A DNA stretch of 64,000 nucleotides, taken from contig JAXGGA010001048.1 in assembly GCA_038373865.1 (NCBI GenBank), forward strand, positions 62,001-126,000, read 5' to 3'. This DNA comes from Uloborus plumipes. Its lineage: Eukaryota > Arthropoda > Arachnida > Araneae > Uloboridae. This document shows, piece by piece, positions 35,289 to 46,793 of this stretch. Below the pieces are notes generated by a model, which was not told the origin of the DNA, did no database searches, and saw nothing but the letters and a program-made list of their open reading frames with translations. The position numbers and the translations under genes were made by a program. Each line of letters opens with the position of its first letter. Within the stretch, counting starts at the first letter, position 1.

Positions 35289-35590
35289 GGCAGGGATTCA
35301 AGTGAAACAGGCCATCGCAAATTACAATCGCTACTGGAAATGAATTACATTAGAACATTTCTTGATAAAAACATCGTGACGTCAGCGTGACGTTTGCCTA
35401 TGAAAAACGAGCTAGATAAAACGTCACAGCCTACTTGGCGAATAAGAGGAGATCGCTGAGTGCTTGTGAGCTCTTATTGGCTCCATCCGTAGTGACGTCA
35501 TGCCAAGTTAAGTTGATGATAATGTAATTCACTTCCAGTAGCGATTGCAATTCGAAGCGATCGCAGTGCTGTTTCACTTGAATCCCTGCC
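35289..35590 (-). mobile_element. 302-bp PIF/Harbinger-like MITE, right arm of inverted pair
   Basis: This is a nearly complete inverted copy of 34933-35235, beginning GGCAGGGATTCAAGTGAAAC and ending GTTTCACTTGAATCCCTGCC. Its own flanking triplet is TAT on both sides (35286-35288, 35591-35593). The two copies therefore inserted independently, 53 bp apart, rather than arising by duplication of one insertion. Together they form a 300-bp-armed inverted repeat. Confidence 0.85.
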
Positions 35591-35593
35591 TAT

Positions 35594-37107
35594 GTCTCTT
35601 AACTTCTTATCAATTTTGTGCGATTGCGCCAAAAGTAATGTAATATAACTGTAACCGCATCTAAAAAACACAAACATTTCGTGCGATTGGAATTCTAGCT
35701 GTTAGATACCGACCTTACGCCTAAGTAAGAACATTTATGTTTTTTCTGCTTTGTAGGTAATAATTTTTGCTGACACTGTTGTACATTATTACGTGTATTT
35801 AAGCTACAAATAAAGTATTGTAATTAAATCAATGCTTGGCTCTTACAATGGTTAAGAGCTTATTCTACCGGTATAATTACAAGAAACAACCACCACATTC
35901 TTTTAAATTGCATATTAATATAAAAAAACAAAATTTGAATACTTTCCGAAAATATTTTTTTTTTCAAGATCAAAAACGAAAGAAAGAAGATTTCGATCTG
36001 CATACAACTAAAAGAAAGTACATTTCAGACGATAAAAACACAATAAAAATGAAGTCATCTTTTTAATCCGCTCAACTCCGCCTCTCCCCTTCCGTCAGCT
36101 GTTTAGATGACAGCGTTGAAAAGCAACAGGAAAGAGAAAGAAAAAAAAAGGAAGGGGGGAAAAAACATGAAAAAAATTGGAGAGCATTTTCGCTGTGAAT
36201 ACTTTTTTTAATAGCACTTTTCTTAAGCTTAATTGTTTTAACGCTGAACGTACTTCCACTTCCCGACGGACCAAGTAATTTCTGTTAATACTAGACCTTG
36301 TGCTAGTGAATTATACGCCTAGGCTCTTTGAATGACTCAATTTATAAGTCTCATTTTTTTCTAATTAATATAATTTGCGTTTTAATGCGTTTTGACGAAA
36401 AAACTTTCTGTATCGTTTATGACGTGAGCTTTAGTAGCGGGATAAAATTTATATTAACCCAATCAAAATATTTTTTAAACTTTGAAAGCATCGTGCTTTT
36501 TTAGCAGTTAAGTCATACATAGTCGTTTCCGCACATTTTGAGTATCAGCAATCTTTACACATCAATAGTCTACACAAGGAAATATCTTTTTTTTTTTTTT
36601 TAACTTCAAATCGTTCATTTATTTATTTGAAATGCTTCAAGGGGAAAAAGAAACTCTAGTAAGGGTTATTCTTGCGAAAGTGGTACAAACCGAGTCCGAC
36701 ACTTCAGATTTTTAAGATCGTTTTTATTAATAATCAACAATTAATCATTTTTAATTAATTATCCGTTTAAATATGTATAATCAAGCATCCATTTTTTGGA
36801 CATAAATTTATGAGGAATTTAAAAATATTTCGTTTTGGACCAAGGAGAACATTGCCAGTCCCACCTTCGAATAAAAGAGTTAAAATGATAGTGATAGCGT
36901 GAATTTCGATTGTGATGAACTGTGCCAACAATATTAAACGTCAGTTAAATTAAATCTTTCACACAAAAATAACTTTTGCAATTTTTAATACAACTTGAGA
37001 AAAAAAAAAGAAAATAATTGTTTTTTCATTTGTGTCCCAACATTTTCGGTTCCAACTGTCTAATCTATTGCAACCAATAAGAAAATTAACAATTCTTTTG
37101 AAGCTTG
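35594..37107. other. AT-rich stretch, nothing recognised
   Basis: No gene is recognised. The frame at 35836-36066 is Lys/Asn-rich and looks like AT-rich noise. A CAGCTG site and pyrimidine-rich DNA lie near 36080-36110. Confidence 0.3.
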
Positions 37108-37109
37108 TA

Positions 37110-37815
37110 CCATAAAATGAGGTTTATCGGGACAGTAGGGTGAATCGGAACGGAACTTCCCGATCATTCACAGAAATTCTCCATAAATATAATACGTAGT
37201 TTCGGCTCTTAATTTTTTTTAGAAAGGTAATATCATGAGAAGTAGGGAAAATTTACAGTTGAAATTCAGGCAACAATACTGGCTTATGAGCAAGATTGTA
37301 CGTGGAACGCTAAAAAACATCAAATTATATTTAATTACATTATTTAATCAGGTTTAAGATCTAAGAAGGTCTGCAGTTACATACAAAATTTTGCAGATGA
37401 GGAAAACTTAATGTCTTCTAGCGTTCCACGTGCAGAATTCTAATAAGCCAGTAGTGTTGCCAGAAAGTCAACAGTAAATTTTTAATTCTTCTCGTGATAT
37501 TACTTTTCAAGTATAAAAAAAGCCAAAAATACCCGGCCGTTTATTTATGGAGAATTTCTTTATATGTTCGAGAAGTTACATTCTGATGTACCCCACTGTC
37601 CCGATGCACCTCGTACACTAACATACAATGACTCTCTTGTCCTATTTCATTTCTATACAAGATTTACAGCTCTTTTAAAGGACGGTCATTTTGACCGTTT
37701 CTGGGCATTCTAGGTATAACGAAATTCCGGTCGTCCTAGTGTTAACGGTTAAATTGAAAAAAAAAATAATAATGTCTGCTCCGATTCATCCTATCAGCGG
37801 GGCGAATCGAAACAC
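37110..37815. mobile_element. Fold-back derivative of the pogo-like CCGTAAAATGGGG family
   Basis: The left end CCATAAAATGAGG follows TA (37108-37109) and matches the element at 19720. The first 210 bp (37110-37320) recur inverted at about 37411-37616. Shared landmarks are AGAAATTCTCCATAAATA, CGTGGAACGCTA and TACTGGCTTAT. This makes a long stem around an 80-90 bp loop. Further right the palindromic TTCCGATTGACCCC-type hairpin of the 19720 copy is present in mutated form (about 37777-37812). The expected right terminus was not found, so the copy is truncated. Confidence 0.65.
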
Positions 37816-37820
37816 CTCTA

Positions 37821-39076
37821 AAAAAATTAAACATATCAATAAAAACTGTTCAATATGTTTTTTTTTTTTTTTTGTAGACTAAGAAACCATGTTCGTTTTC
37901 GTTTTAATTTTCTTAAGCGTCCCCAAATTAGACTTTATAAAAAAGGGGGGGGATTCTTCATTGTTACACTCCAAGCATGAGGCACACCGATGGTTCTACT
38001 TTACGGATTATGATCGCAATTACATCAAATAACACACTTTAATATTTGAGGACAGAAAAAGTTTATGAAAAAATAAAAAATATATACCGCGAGTTTAAGT
38101 TCAAGTTTTTCAAATCTTAAAACAAAAGCTTGACTCTTGAATGCACGATGAATAAGAAATAAAAACGTTTACCTTTGGGGAGAGAAAAAAAGAAATTAAT
38201 AAATAAATGCATAAACATATGACAACATCAACGTTATCAAAGCACAAAAATTGCAATTATTTTGCTTTAATAGTCGTGATTTAATGATTTATTTACGGAG
38301 TATATTTTTATATGTATTTCACTTGAACTATGACTTAGTATGTAAAAATGTTTCCTTATTTCTGTCTTGTATCTATTTCTCTAAGCTGGGAGATTATATA
38401 TTCTAAGATGATTTCACATAACTCTATAAATGCAAAAACACACACACTCAGATATCTTAACAAAAAAGGAAACAGGAGCTCTCTAAGCAGCTTGAGTTTA
38501 GCTGTAAGCTGGCTGAAGAAATGGTAATAAATCTTTCGATTGAGATATCTGCAAATAAATCTCTGTACTTAAAAGCTATTACATTTCTAAAATGATTCAT
38601 TTAAGCTTGTTGTGTCACATTTTTCTCAATCATAGCACTTTTAGATGTCTCATTAAAACTTGTTTCTTGCTAAATTTGGTTCATTTTCTTTTTTCATTTT
38701 CAATTTCCTATACCGTATTGTCTGTTAATTTCATATTTACTTCCAAACAAGTCTTCTCTTCTTTAAATTACATCTTTAAATTTATTTTACGTAGGAAAAT
38801 ACTTCAAACAATTACCTTTGACCGAATAGAAACATTCAGAACTAAGTAAAGTTTGCACCAGGTTTGAGTTTGATATTTTATCTCAATTATACAGACAAAC
38901 AAAACCTAAGACACCAAGTGACTGGCATTCGCAATGATGGAAACATCAGAAGCGAAGCTGAAAGTGGTAAAAATTGACTTTCTCAAAATTACAAAATATT
39001 TTGAGTGTGTGTGTGTTTTTCCAGGAAAAAAAGACTACTCTGAGAAGAAATTTAGAAACTAGAATCAAGCTCTGTA
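37821..39076. other. AT-rich stretch, nothing recognised
   Basis: No exon or repeat end was recognised. A poly-T run (37858-37874) and a short G tract near 37945 are present. Confidence 0.3.
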
Positions 39077-39474
39077 CACTGCAAAAAATAAACCGTTGTT
39101 CTTTCATTATAGTACTGGCAGCAGAGGTTCCAGTTTAAAATTCTAAACTGTACAGTAATAAACTGTAAAACTAACAATTTTACAGTTTGTTGCTGTAAAG
39201 CAGCAATTTTACAGTTGATTACCACAATTTTACAGTTTACCACGAAATACGCTGTATTATACTGTAAAAACAACAGTATAATACTGGCAGCAGAGGTTCC
39301 AGTTTAAAACTGTGAAACGCATAGTAATAAACTGTAAAATTAGCAATTTTACTGTTCATTACTGTAAGGCAGCAAATTTTACAGTTTATTACTGTAAAAT
39401 TAGCAATTTTGACAGTTTGTTACTGTAAAATTAGCCTAATAATACTGCAAAAACAACATTCCTTTTTTACAGTG
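39077..39474. mobile_element. 398-bp CACTG-ended MITE, copy 1
   Basis: The ends CACTGCAAAAAAT and TTTTTTACAGTG are inverted and bordered by TA on both sides (39075-39076, 39475-39476), a Tc1/mariner-type target duplication. The interior consists of repeated palindromic units of the form ATTTTACAGTTTATTACTGTAAAAT plus a GGCAGCAGAGGTTCCAG block. Two further copies lie at 41111 and 55768. No protein is encoded. Confidence 0.8.
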
Positions 39475-39476
39475 TA

Positions 39477-40049
39477 GCTGCATATCTGAGGATTATCTAA
39501 TTGCTCTTTCTTCGTCAGACCTTACAAACTCGGAACATTTTTGGGATATGATAGGCCGCTAGATTTGGATGCTGAAAAATGTTGCAGATTTGGAGCAATA
39601 ATGTAGAATATCAGACAGAAGGTACAGCAGTAGGGCACATTAAGAATATATATCATTCCTTAAATAGATGCATATAAGCATGGATCACCCCACCGGAAGG
39701 AAGGTTACCAGCTATTGATTTAAAAATTCAATGTGTTGCGGTCAGCAATGGATGTGTTTTCACAGCCTTAAAATTTTAATAAGCTGATTGTTTGTAGAGA
39801 TGAGTTGCCCACATGTATATTTTTTATATTGATGAACAAAATAAAAGGTCATTTTCTTCATAGTACTAGTTCAGTTTAAAAAAGAAAGGAATGTAACCTA
39901 GCAAATTGACTCTTTTGATGAATGAAATACTATTTTGAAAATGTGCAGTGGTTTCAATACCGTTGAAATAGTTCGATTGGAAAAAAAATGTTTTTGTGGA
40001 CTATAAAACAAAGCCTAATAGTTATAATTTTTCATTTTCTACTTTTGGA
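39477..40049. other. Spacer, nothing recognised
   Basis: No gene or repeat end was recognised between the MITE and the relic coding segment. Confidence 0.3.
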
Positions 40050-40099
40050 ACTAAAATTGATCCTTTAGCTTCTATTTGTTATAACTTTTGTTTCTGAGA

Positions 40100-40495
40100 A
40101 GTTGAGACATTTCAAAAAACAAGTTTTTAGGGAAATTTTATACTCTTTTCGCTCCAAGAACAAGTGTGAGAACACATACTTAAAAGAAAACAAAAGCGAC
40201 CAGATTCCATGTCGCCAAAAACCTGAATCACAAAGTTTACAAGAAGCATCAGACCAGGGTATACCAAGAGCCTCTCAAGGGATACGCATGGTTGACTCGA
40301 TTAAAGGGCGTCATTCCATATTGCTTCCCGTGTTTTTCGACCGACTCAGAGAAAGAACTTTCAACCTTCATCGAAACACATCGGGGAGTATCGGATAGAT
40401 GAGAAACATTCAAGAAAGTGGAGAAGATACAACAAAAATTGTGTGAAGATATACACGGTCCAGTAATTAGATTTCTTTCAATGGAAACTTATTAG
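40100..40495 (+). pseudogene. Relic of a TTF/hAT-type zinc-finger protein (possible)
   Basis: In the frame containing 40253 the sequence reads YQEPLKGYAWLTRLKG and then YCFPCF, followed by DSEKELSTFIETHRGVSDR, a stop, and ETFKKVEKIQQKLCE. The pattern Y-x-WL...YCFPC followed by a charged helix resembles the TTF-type zinc finger before hAT dimerisation domains and ZMYM1-like proteins. An overlapping frame (40102-40398) is open for 98 codons but has no recognisable motif. With an in-frame stop and no catalytic region this would be a transposase-derived fragment. The similarity is short, so confidence is low. Confidence 0.3.
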
Positions 40496-40993
40496 GAGCT
40501 CTTTTTGAGTTTAGAAATTCCACACATAAACTAATTACAAGTCACGATTAATTAAATGATTAAGAAAAACGTTAAACACAACAGAAATGTGTAACTTGTT
40601 TTTTTTTTTTTTTCTTTTTTTAAGAAAACAAGACAAAGAAAAACTATCAACGTATGTTGCATTTTGTCTTCACTTCAAGTAAAAGAGGATGAAACCCTAG
40701 GTCATTTTGTCCATTTCCCTTATTTCTAATTAAATATCTTCCTAAAAGAAGAGCATTGTTTTTAGCTCATAGTTATGTAGGAGAGGGGAAATACATAATT
40801 TTGTAAAGAAACTTGCTAACACATATTTCAGAGTTACAAGATATTTTTTCAGAGTTAAAGTAATTTTTCCATGTTCACGCACTGACGAAAGTTTCTTATA
40901 GTTCCGTATCACATTTAAAGAGACTTCATTTCAAATTACAGCCTAAGTATGTTATTTTTCTTGATATACCGACAGGCGTTCAAACTCCCCTCG

Positions 40994-41030
40994 TATATAA
41001 ATGAAGCAGATTCAAACATCCTACAGCAGT
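40994..41030 (+). promoter_or_regulatory. TATA-box promoter candidate
   Basis: TATATAAA at 40994-41001 is preceded by C-rich DNA. A CAGCAGTGC segment lies about 30 bp downstream (41026-41032), where an initiator would be expected. No coding exon could be linked to it, so this is a motif-level suggestion. Confidence 0.2.
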
Positions 41031-41110
41031 GCTTTAGTTCGGTGGAAGAGCGTCTTCTTTACTAATATTTCATTTACTATAGAAAGAGAAGGCGTGCTCT
41101 GGTTCATATA

Positions 41111-41470
41111 CACTGCAAAAAAAAGCTGTTGTTTTAACAGTATAATACAGGCAGCAGAGGTTCCAGCTTAAAAATGCAAAAGCACAGTAATAAGCTGCAA
41201 AACTAGCAATTTTACAGTTTATTATTGCAAAATTAGCAATTTTACCATAAAATAAGCTATATTATACTATAAAAATAACAGTATAATACTGGCAGCAGAA
41301 TTCTAGTTTAAAACTGTAAAATACAGTGCAATAAACTGCGAAACTAGTAATTTTACAGTTTATACTGTAAACTAGCAATTTTAGTTTACTACTGCAAAAT
41401 TAGCGATTTTACAGTTTATTACTGTAAAATTAGCTGTATTAAACTGTAAAAACAACATCTATTTTTTACA
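41111..41470. mobile_element. CACTG-ended MITE, copy 2
   Basis: The left end CACTGCAAAAAAAAGCTG follows TA (41109-41110). The body shares GGCAGCAGAGGTTCCAG and the repeated TTTTACAGTTTATTACTGTAAAA units with copies 1 and 3. The right end TTTTTTACA runs into AGGAGAGG rather than the expected GTG-TA, so the terminus is mutated or truncated. Confidence 0.7.
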
Positions 41471-42164
41471 AGGAGAGGGGAGTAACTCGCAGGTTGCGCC
41501 ATTCAAATTTTTAAGGGTACTTTCAAAGAGTTTTAGTTTCATTTTTGGAGGTTCTCATAGTTGGACGGAAGATGCGTAACATTAGAGAGGGATGCACCAT
41601 CCCTTTTAAAGAGGTTCACATTTTAAAAGTATTAACAACACTTGAGTGATTCGCTTATTGGAACAACAACTACACAATATAACAGTAAATTTTAAGAACC
41701 TTAGAAGCAAAGGTGTGAGGGTTCTAAAATAAAAAAATTCGAGATAACTATAGACAGGACATTTGCATAGCAGCTCAGCTCCTGCGATTATTTCCAATTC
41801 GGTATGATTTTTCACATTTTGAACCTATTTAGTAGCATACTATTTACGCATTAAACTATGTTCTTGGGATAATAAGGCTCCCGCACTTTCGTTAGAAATT
41901 AAGTCCTGAGTACAAATGGTAGCAAAAAATCATCTGTTTTGAGGTAAGAGTAGTTCTGGACGGTGTTGCTATGCAGAAGGATTGAGATAAACTTTTCAAC
42001 GAAAGCTTAGCAATAATTTAAGCTCTGCACGCTTTTAAAATAAAACTTAAAGAAGTCTACCTGATATCCTTTCGTTTCTCACTACTTTATTTCAGAAATG
42101 ATCTTGGGATTAAATTTAGTTGATAATACTTCGACTGAGAAGCAAATATTCACTTTCACAAATT
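41471..42164. other. Spacer, nothing recognised
   Basis: No gene or repeat end was recognised here. Confidence 0.3.
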
Positions 42165-42202
42165 CATGTACTGTTACCATCAGCATGTGGTAACAGTACA
42201 TG
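42165..42202. repeat. Perfect 15-bp hairpin
   Basis: CATGTACTGTTACCA (42165-42179) and TGGTAACAGTACATG (42188-42202) pair perfectly around an 8-nt loop. It could act as a terminator-like or RNA hairpin, or be a minimal fold-back remnant. It is too short for a typical microRNA precursor unless the flanks also pair, and they do not do so obviously. Confidence 0.6.
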
Positions 42203-44636
42203 CCCAACATCTAAATATATATATAATGAGATTACGACTAAGGCGTAACGTGTATACCCACTACAAGGGTACTAAAAATGACAAAGCACTTCAACTGCTT
42301 AGATAGGTTTCATACCATGGAACTTTATTTAGCTATGAAACGCTGCAAGTATGAAAATAATAATAGTAATAATTAATTGTGCATTCCCACATTTTTTCCA
42401 GTTAAACCACTGTCTGCCAAAAGAAAAAAAAATCCGATATTGTCTCTGCTACAGTTGATACTAAGATTATCATTTTTCCTAGTTTGAAACTTTTTTTCTT
42501 CTTTGTATTAGTTCTGTCGACAATTGCAACCTTATATAGTTTACAAAAAATGTTTTCATTTAAAGAGGAAAGAACACTGCATACGCATGTCTACACTGCA
42601 TCTCATACGGAGAGAACACTGCTTTGTTACATTTCATATTTTCACTACTTGTTTTATCTCATATTAATGAAAAAAGTTGAATAAAATATGCATTCAAAAA
42701 AAAAAAAAAATGCTTCGTATTCCTAGTATTTAGTTATTTTTAAAACTTAAAAGACACCAATACCGAAAAACCTTACTCCACTATTTTCCATTCATTACCA
42801 AACTAAGTATACACCCCCCAAATTACGTGCAAGTGCTAGGCATAGCAATCGAGAACTCGCAATGAATAAATGCAGGAGAAAGTTTTTTCTTAAGTCAATT
42901 CCGTTCCTCGGACTTAACACACGGCGTGGGAAATAAACATTCAAGCTTTTCCCTCAAACCGTCATTATATTGTTAAGCTAGACTATTAAATGACGCGAAC
43001 AGTTTGAGGGAGTACAAAATTAACGGGAGCAGTCAGCAGTACAATTATAGCTTTTACCAAACGTAAATACAGACTACACGTGTTTGCGCTTTTGTAAATA
43101 AGACCAAGGTAGATTGACGCTTGGAGAGAAGAAATATCGTGACTGTAAAAGAATGAATGAAAACTGTAACGTCTCATCTCGCATGAAGTGGTCATTAAGG
43201 ACTTTTTTTTTATTTGTCTATTCCACTTCGTAAAATTACTATCAAATGATGGATTTGAGCAAGAAGTCGTGTAATGCTACGAGAAGTATTATTACTGTGA
43301 AAGTGTTCGGGAGTAAGGATGTGGCATTGATATCGATGTTTTTCTTAGAACATTGATGTTTTTACTCAGGTCTTAATTTGCTAATTTGCATTGTAGCTCA
43401 GCTCCTTCACTTTTTAAAATTTTATGTTAATTCATTTTCATATGAGACTAAAATCTAACCACTTTTAAGAATTGCAATAAGTTTCAAAGACCAAGGGTCC
43501 ATGATCATTTGTTTCAAAAGAAATTTCGCCATGTTTTTACCATCGATGTGTTTGGGTTGATGGCTTTTTTTTTTTTTTTTTTACCGCCGACGTTTTATGA
43601 GAGAACCAAAAATATCCTTGAAAACATGGATTATGGTTATAAAAATACAGTTGTGATGAAAACTACATAATTAATTCGGTGATTTCACTGTCATGCGAGG
43701 GATGATTGTAATTTTCATTTTTTTTTTTTACAACTTTTTATAGATACAAATTATTTAACGCCAAAAGTTCAAAAAAAAACTGACATAGTGGAAATACTTT
43801 GCTTGAGTGATTTTACGAGCAATATTTTCCCAATATATTTTTAAATTGCTATGTTTGAAATGAAGTTTACTCTGTCACATGCAGGACGTATTTCTGGGCA
43901 TCAATTCTAGAAAACATACTCCGAATCCAGTGTTTTTTCTTTTTTTTAATATATACTTTACTTTCCTACTAATTATTTCCTAGTTTCCAAAAAAAAAAAA
44001 AAAAACAACTAGTGACTCGTTCCACAAAAAAAAAAAAAAAAAACCGAGAAAAAAAAAAAACATTTTGTCCTGCACATGAAAGCTTTATATTAAATTTCAA
44101 AAGTAATGTTTTAAAAATGAAATATTGGAAAAACATTGCCTAAGAAATAACACATATGTGTATGAGTTCGTAAGAAAATATTTTTGTTTAGTATTACTTT
44201 TGAAATGAAATATACAGCTGTCACGTGCAGTCTGAAATGATTACTTTTCCGCGAAATGACCTAATTAGTAATAGCGGTATCCACCGAGTTAGAAAACATT
44301 TTCAATAATTAGTTGTCTAAAGAAGTGCTATTGGAGTCAAGTTAACCATTTCTTTCCAGCACACTATTAACTAGAATGTTCATTCCTCATGGGTCGCAGC
44401 TTCCTTATATAGTAGGTTAAAGTTCTAGTAAGTGGGTGATCCGAGCAGTGGCGTAGCATGAACAAAATTAAGAGTGGGCGAATAAATTTTGCGAGGCCCC
44501 TCCCCTGCATTTTGAGATCAATTCTAGATTAAGTTATTCAACTATTCTGAGTACAAAACCAAACTTCTTGTTTTCGTTGTTAATCATAAAAATTAAAATA
44601 TTATACATTTTAAAATATATTTAAGACGAAAACATA
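42203..44636. other. AT-rich stretch, nothing recognised except a lone hAT-like end
   Basis: CAGTGGCGTAGC at 44456 looks like a hAT-type left end, but no matching right end or target duplication was found nearby. Poly-A and poly-T runs are frequent (42698-42710, 43566-43582, 43988-44043). No exon was recognised. Confidence 0.35.
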
Positions 44637-44640
44637 CAAT

Positions 44641-46627
44641 GGGCAATTCCACAGTAACTTACGTTACATTTCGATCAACTCTTATACAGTTAGCTCCTTA
44701 GTACAGACAAATATTGTTATAAAAACCTTGTACAAAAGCATTCAGTGAAAATGACAGTCAAAAGCAAAATTAAAATGCAAAAATATTCGATGCACTTAAA
44801 TTTTACAAAATTTAGCAGTCAAAAAGAAGGCAGTAACTTACGTTGCACAAAAAGGGAACGGCATAATATGAAAATTGGTTCTAAGGCAAATTTCTGCTCT
44901 ATTACAGCTGTTTTCTTGTTTGAAGTATAATTTAGCAGTTTCTTATAACATTTAGGAATTAATTTTCATAAATTTAAAATTTTATTTTAAAAATTGAATT
45001 TTATGGGAATTTTTAACTGGGTAACTTATGTTACAGTAACTTACGTTACAAAATTCTCTTACAAGCATATATTTATTACAAAAACTAATGAATGAAAATT
45101 ACAGCTTAGTTTAGATCAAAATACTAAAAATTAACAATTATGAGTTAAATTTACAGAAACTTAATGCCAAACTCAATGATCAATCAAAAATATTACAAAA
45201 CATAAGATTTTTAAATGCATACTGGCCGCTGGTATTAAGAAGTTTAAGTAATTCTATTTTCGAATCATGTTTTCTCTTATAATAAATTACCTCTGTCGTT
45301 TCTGGCTATTTCTGATAGGTTCCAACAGCAGCCATTACTTTTACTCTAAACTCGTTTTCTTCAATAATCGTTACAACTCAAGGATACAATGTATTTTCGT
45401 ACTTCACCACACACCAGTCACCAGCTTTTATCTCTGTTTTTTCTTCTTGTTCCTTAAAATACTAACTAAACGAAACCCTACATTTTGTTCATTTCTGGTT
45501 CTTAAATGGTCATTGTCGATGTGCGGATCTTCAGAAATTTTTTTGATACATTTTGCTTTTCTAACATATTTCAATACTATCAAGAGTGACTTTTATTTAT
45601 GAATCTGTAATATCCACATGACTTTTCTCATACCTCTTCTACAGCACATCTTTTCTGCATAGTTCAGTTGCATTTTAATGCAGAACAAAATATATTTCAA
45701 TTGAAAGAGATAAACTATTTTTATATTTGTTTTTTCCAAAACATATTTGATAACTTTAAATTATAACAGAAGTCAATTTTGAATAATTCATAGTACATTA
45801 CCTCCTAAATATTCTGAATGCAGTGATATTGTTTAAAGAGAATTAATATCTTAACAGCCAAAAAGAAGCATGTAATTTATAATAAAGGTGTATTGTAATC
45901 TTATTAACAAACAGACATTTTAAGAAATATGAGTAATCTAAATTAAGTAAATACAGTAGTACAATTAAAAGAATTATTGAATAAATTACTTCTATTAACC
46001 ATATAGGTTTTATTTACAATTTACTTTATTTTGAACCACAAGTATTGAAGTTACTAGTAAGGTAACTTACGTTATCTGCATATGTGGGTAACTTACGTTA
46101 CACGTTTTGATTGTAGCACAAAAAATTAAATAAACAATATTCAAAATAAAAGTACTGTTATTTGCTTAGTACACATCTATAAGATAGAAAATATAACATA
46201 GTTAACATTGTATTGCCTTTTCTTTATTTGCTGTAAAAACTTTAACATGTTTTTGGTAACTTACGTTACATAGAATAGTGTCTTTTTGTAATTGACATAA
46301 ACCACTTAATTAAATTGAAAACACTTGTTTCATCAATTCACAATATTAATTTAAAGTGTAATAAACAACAATCTTCCTTTGTCACATTTATCTAATGGAA
46401 AAAATTGAAACTTATCAATGTTGAAAGTTTGACCATTTGCTTCACTGAAAATAAAATACTCTAATACCAACTTCAAAGTATTGCCGAAACTAAAAAACTA
46501 CATTCCTAACAAAAAATTGTTATAAATAAGAAACTTCTAACATTTTTAAACCAAAAGATATGCAGAACAGTCACATTACTCGAGTTTAATATTTTCAACG
46601 CTTTTCCACACTTGCATGGAATTGCCC
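44641..46627. mobile_element. 2-kb element with CAAT target duplication and seven internal 14-mers
   Basis: The ends GGGCAATTCCA (44641) and TGGAATTGCCC (46627) are inverted and bordered by CAAT (44637-44640 and 46628-46631). Within it the motif GTAACTTACGTTAC occurs seven times in one orientation (44654, 44833, 45021, 45036, 46062, 46088 and 46256), with at most one mismatch each. The motif is itself an imperfect palindrome. No transposase frame is recognised. The longest plus-strand frame, 45267-45602, is Phe-rich. The superfamily is undetermined. Confidence 0.65.
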
Positions 46628-46793
46628 CAATGTGAAATACTTACTTTTGGGGGAGTTTGAAATGTTTGACTTACTTAACTTTTTGGCACAATATTTTGAT
46701 CAAGAAATTCAACTAATAATTCGAAAATTCGTCTTCACAAAATTAACATCAACAAATAAAAGGGCCTGAATAAAAAGGGGAGAGGGGATCATT

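Noticed and set aside
44456..44520. hAT insertion starting CAGTGGCGTAGC
   Set aside because: No matching right terminus or 8-bp duplication was found, so only a lone end is noted.
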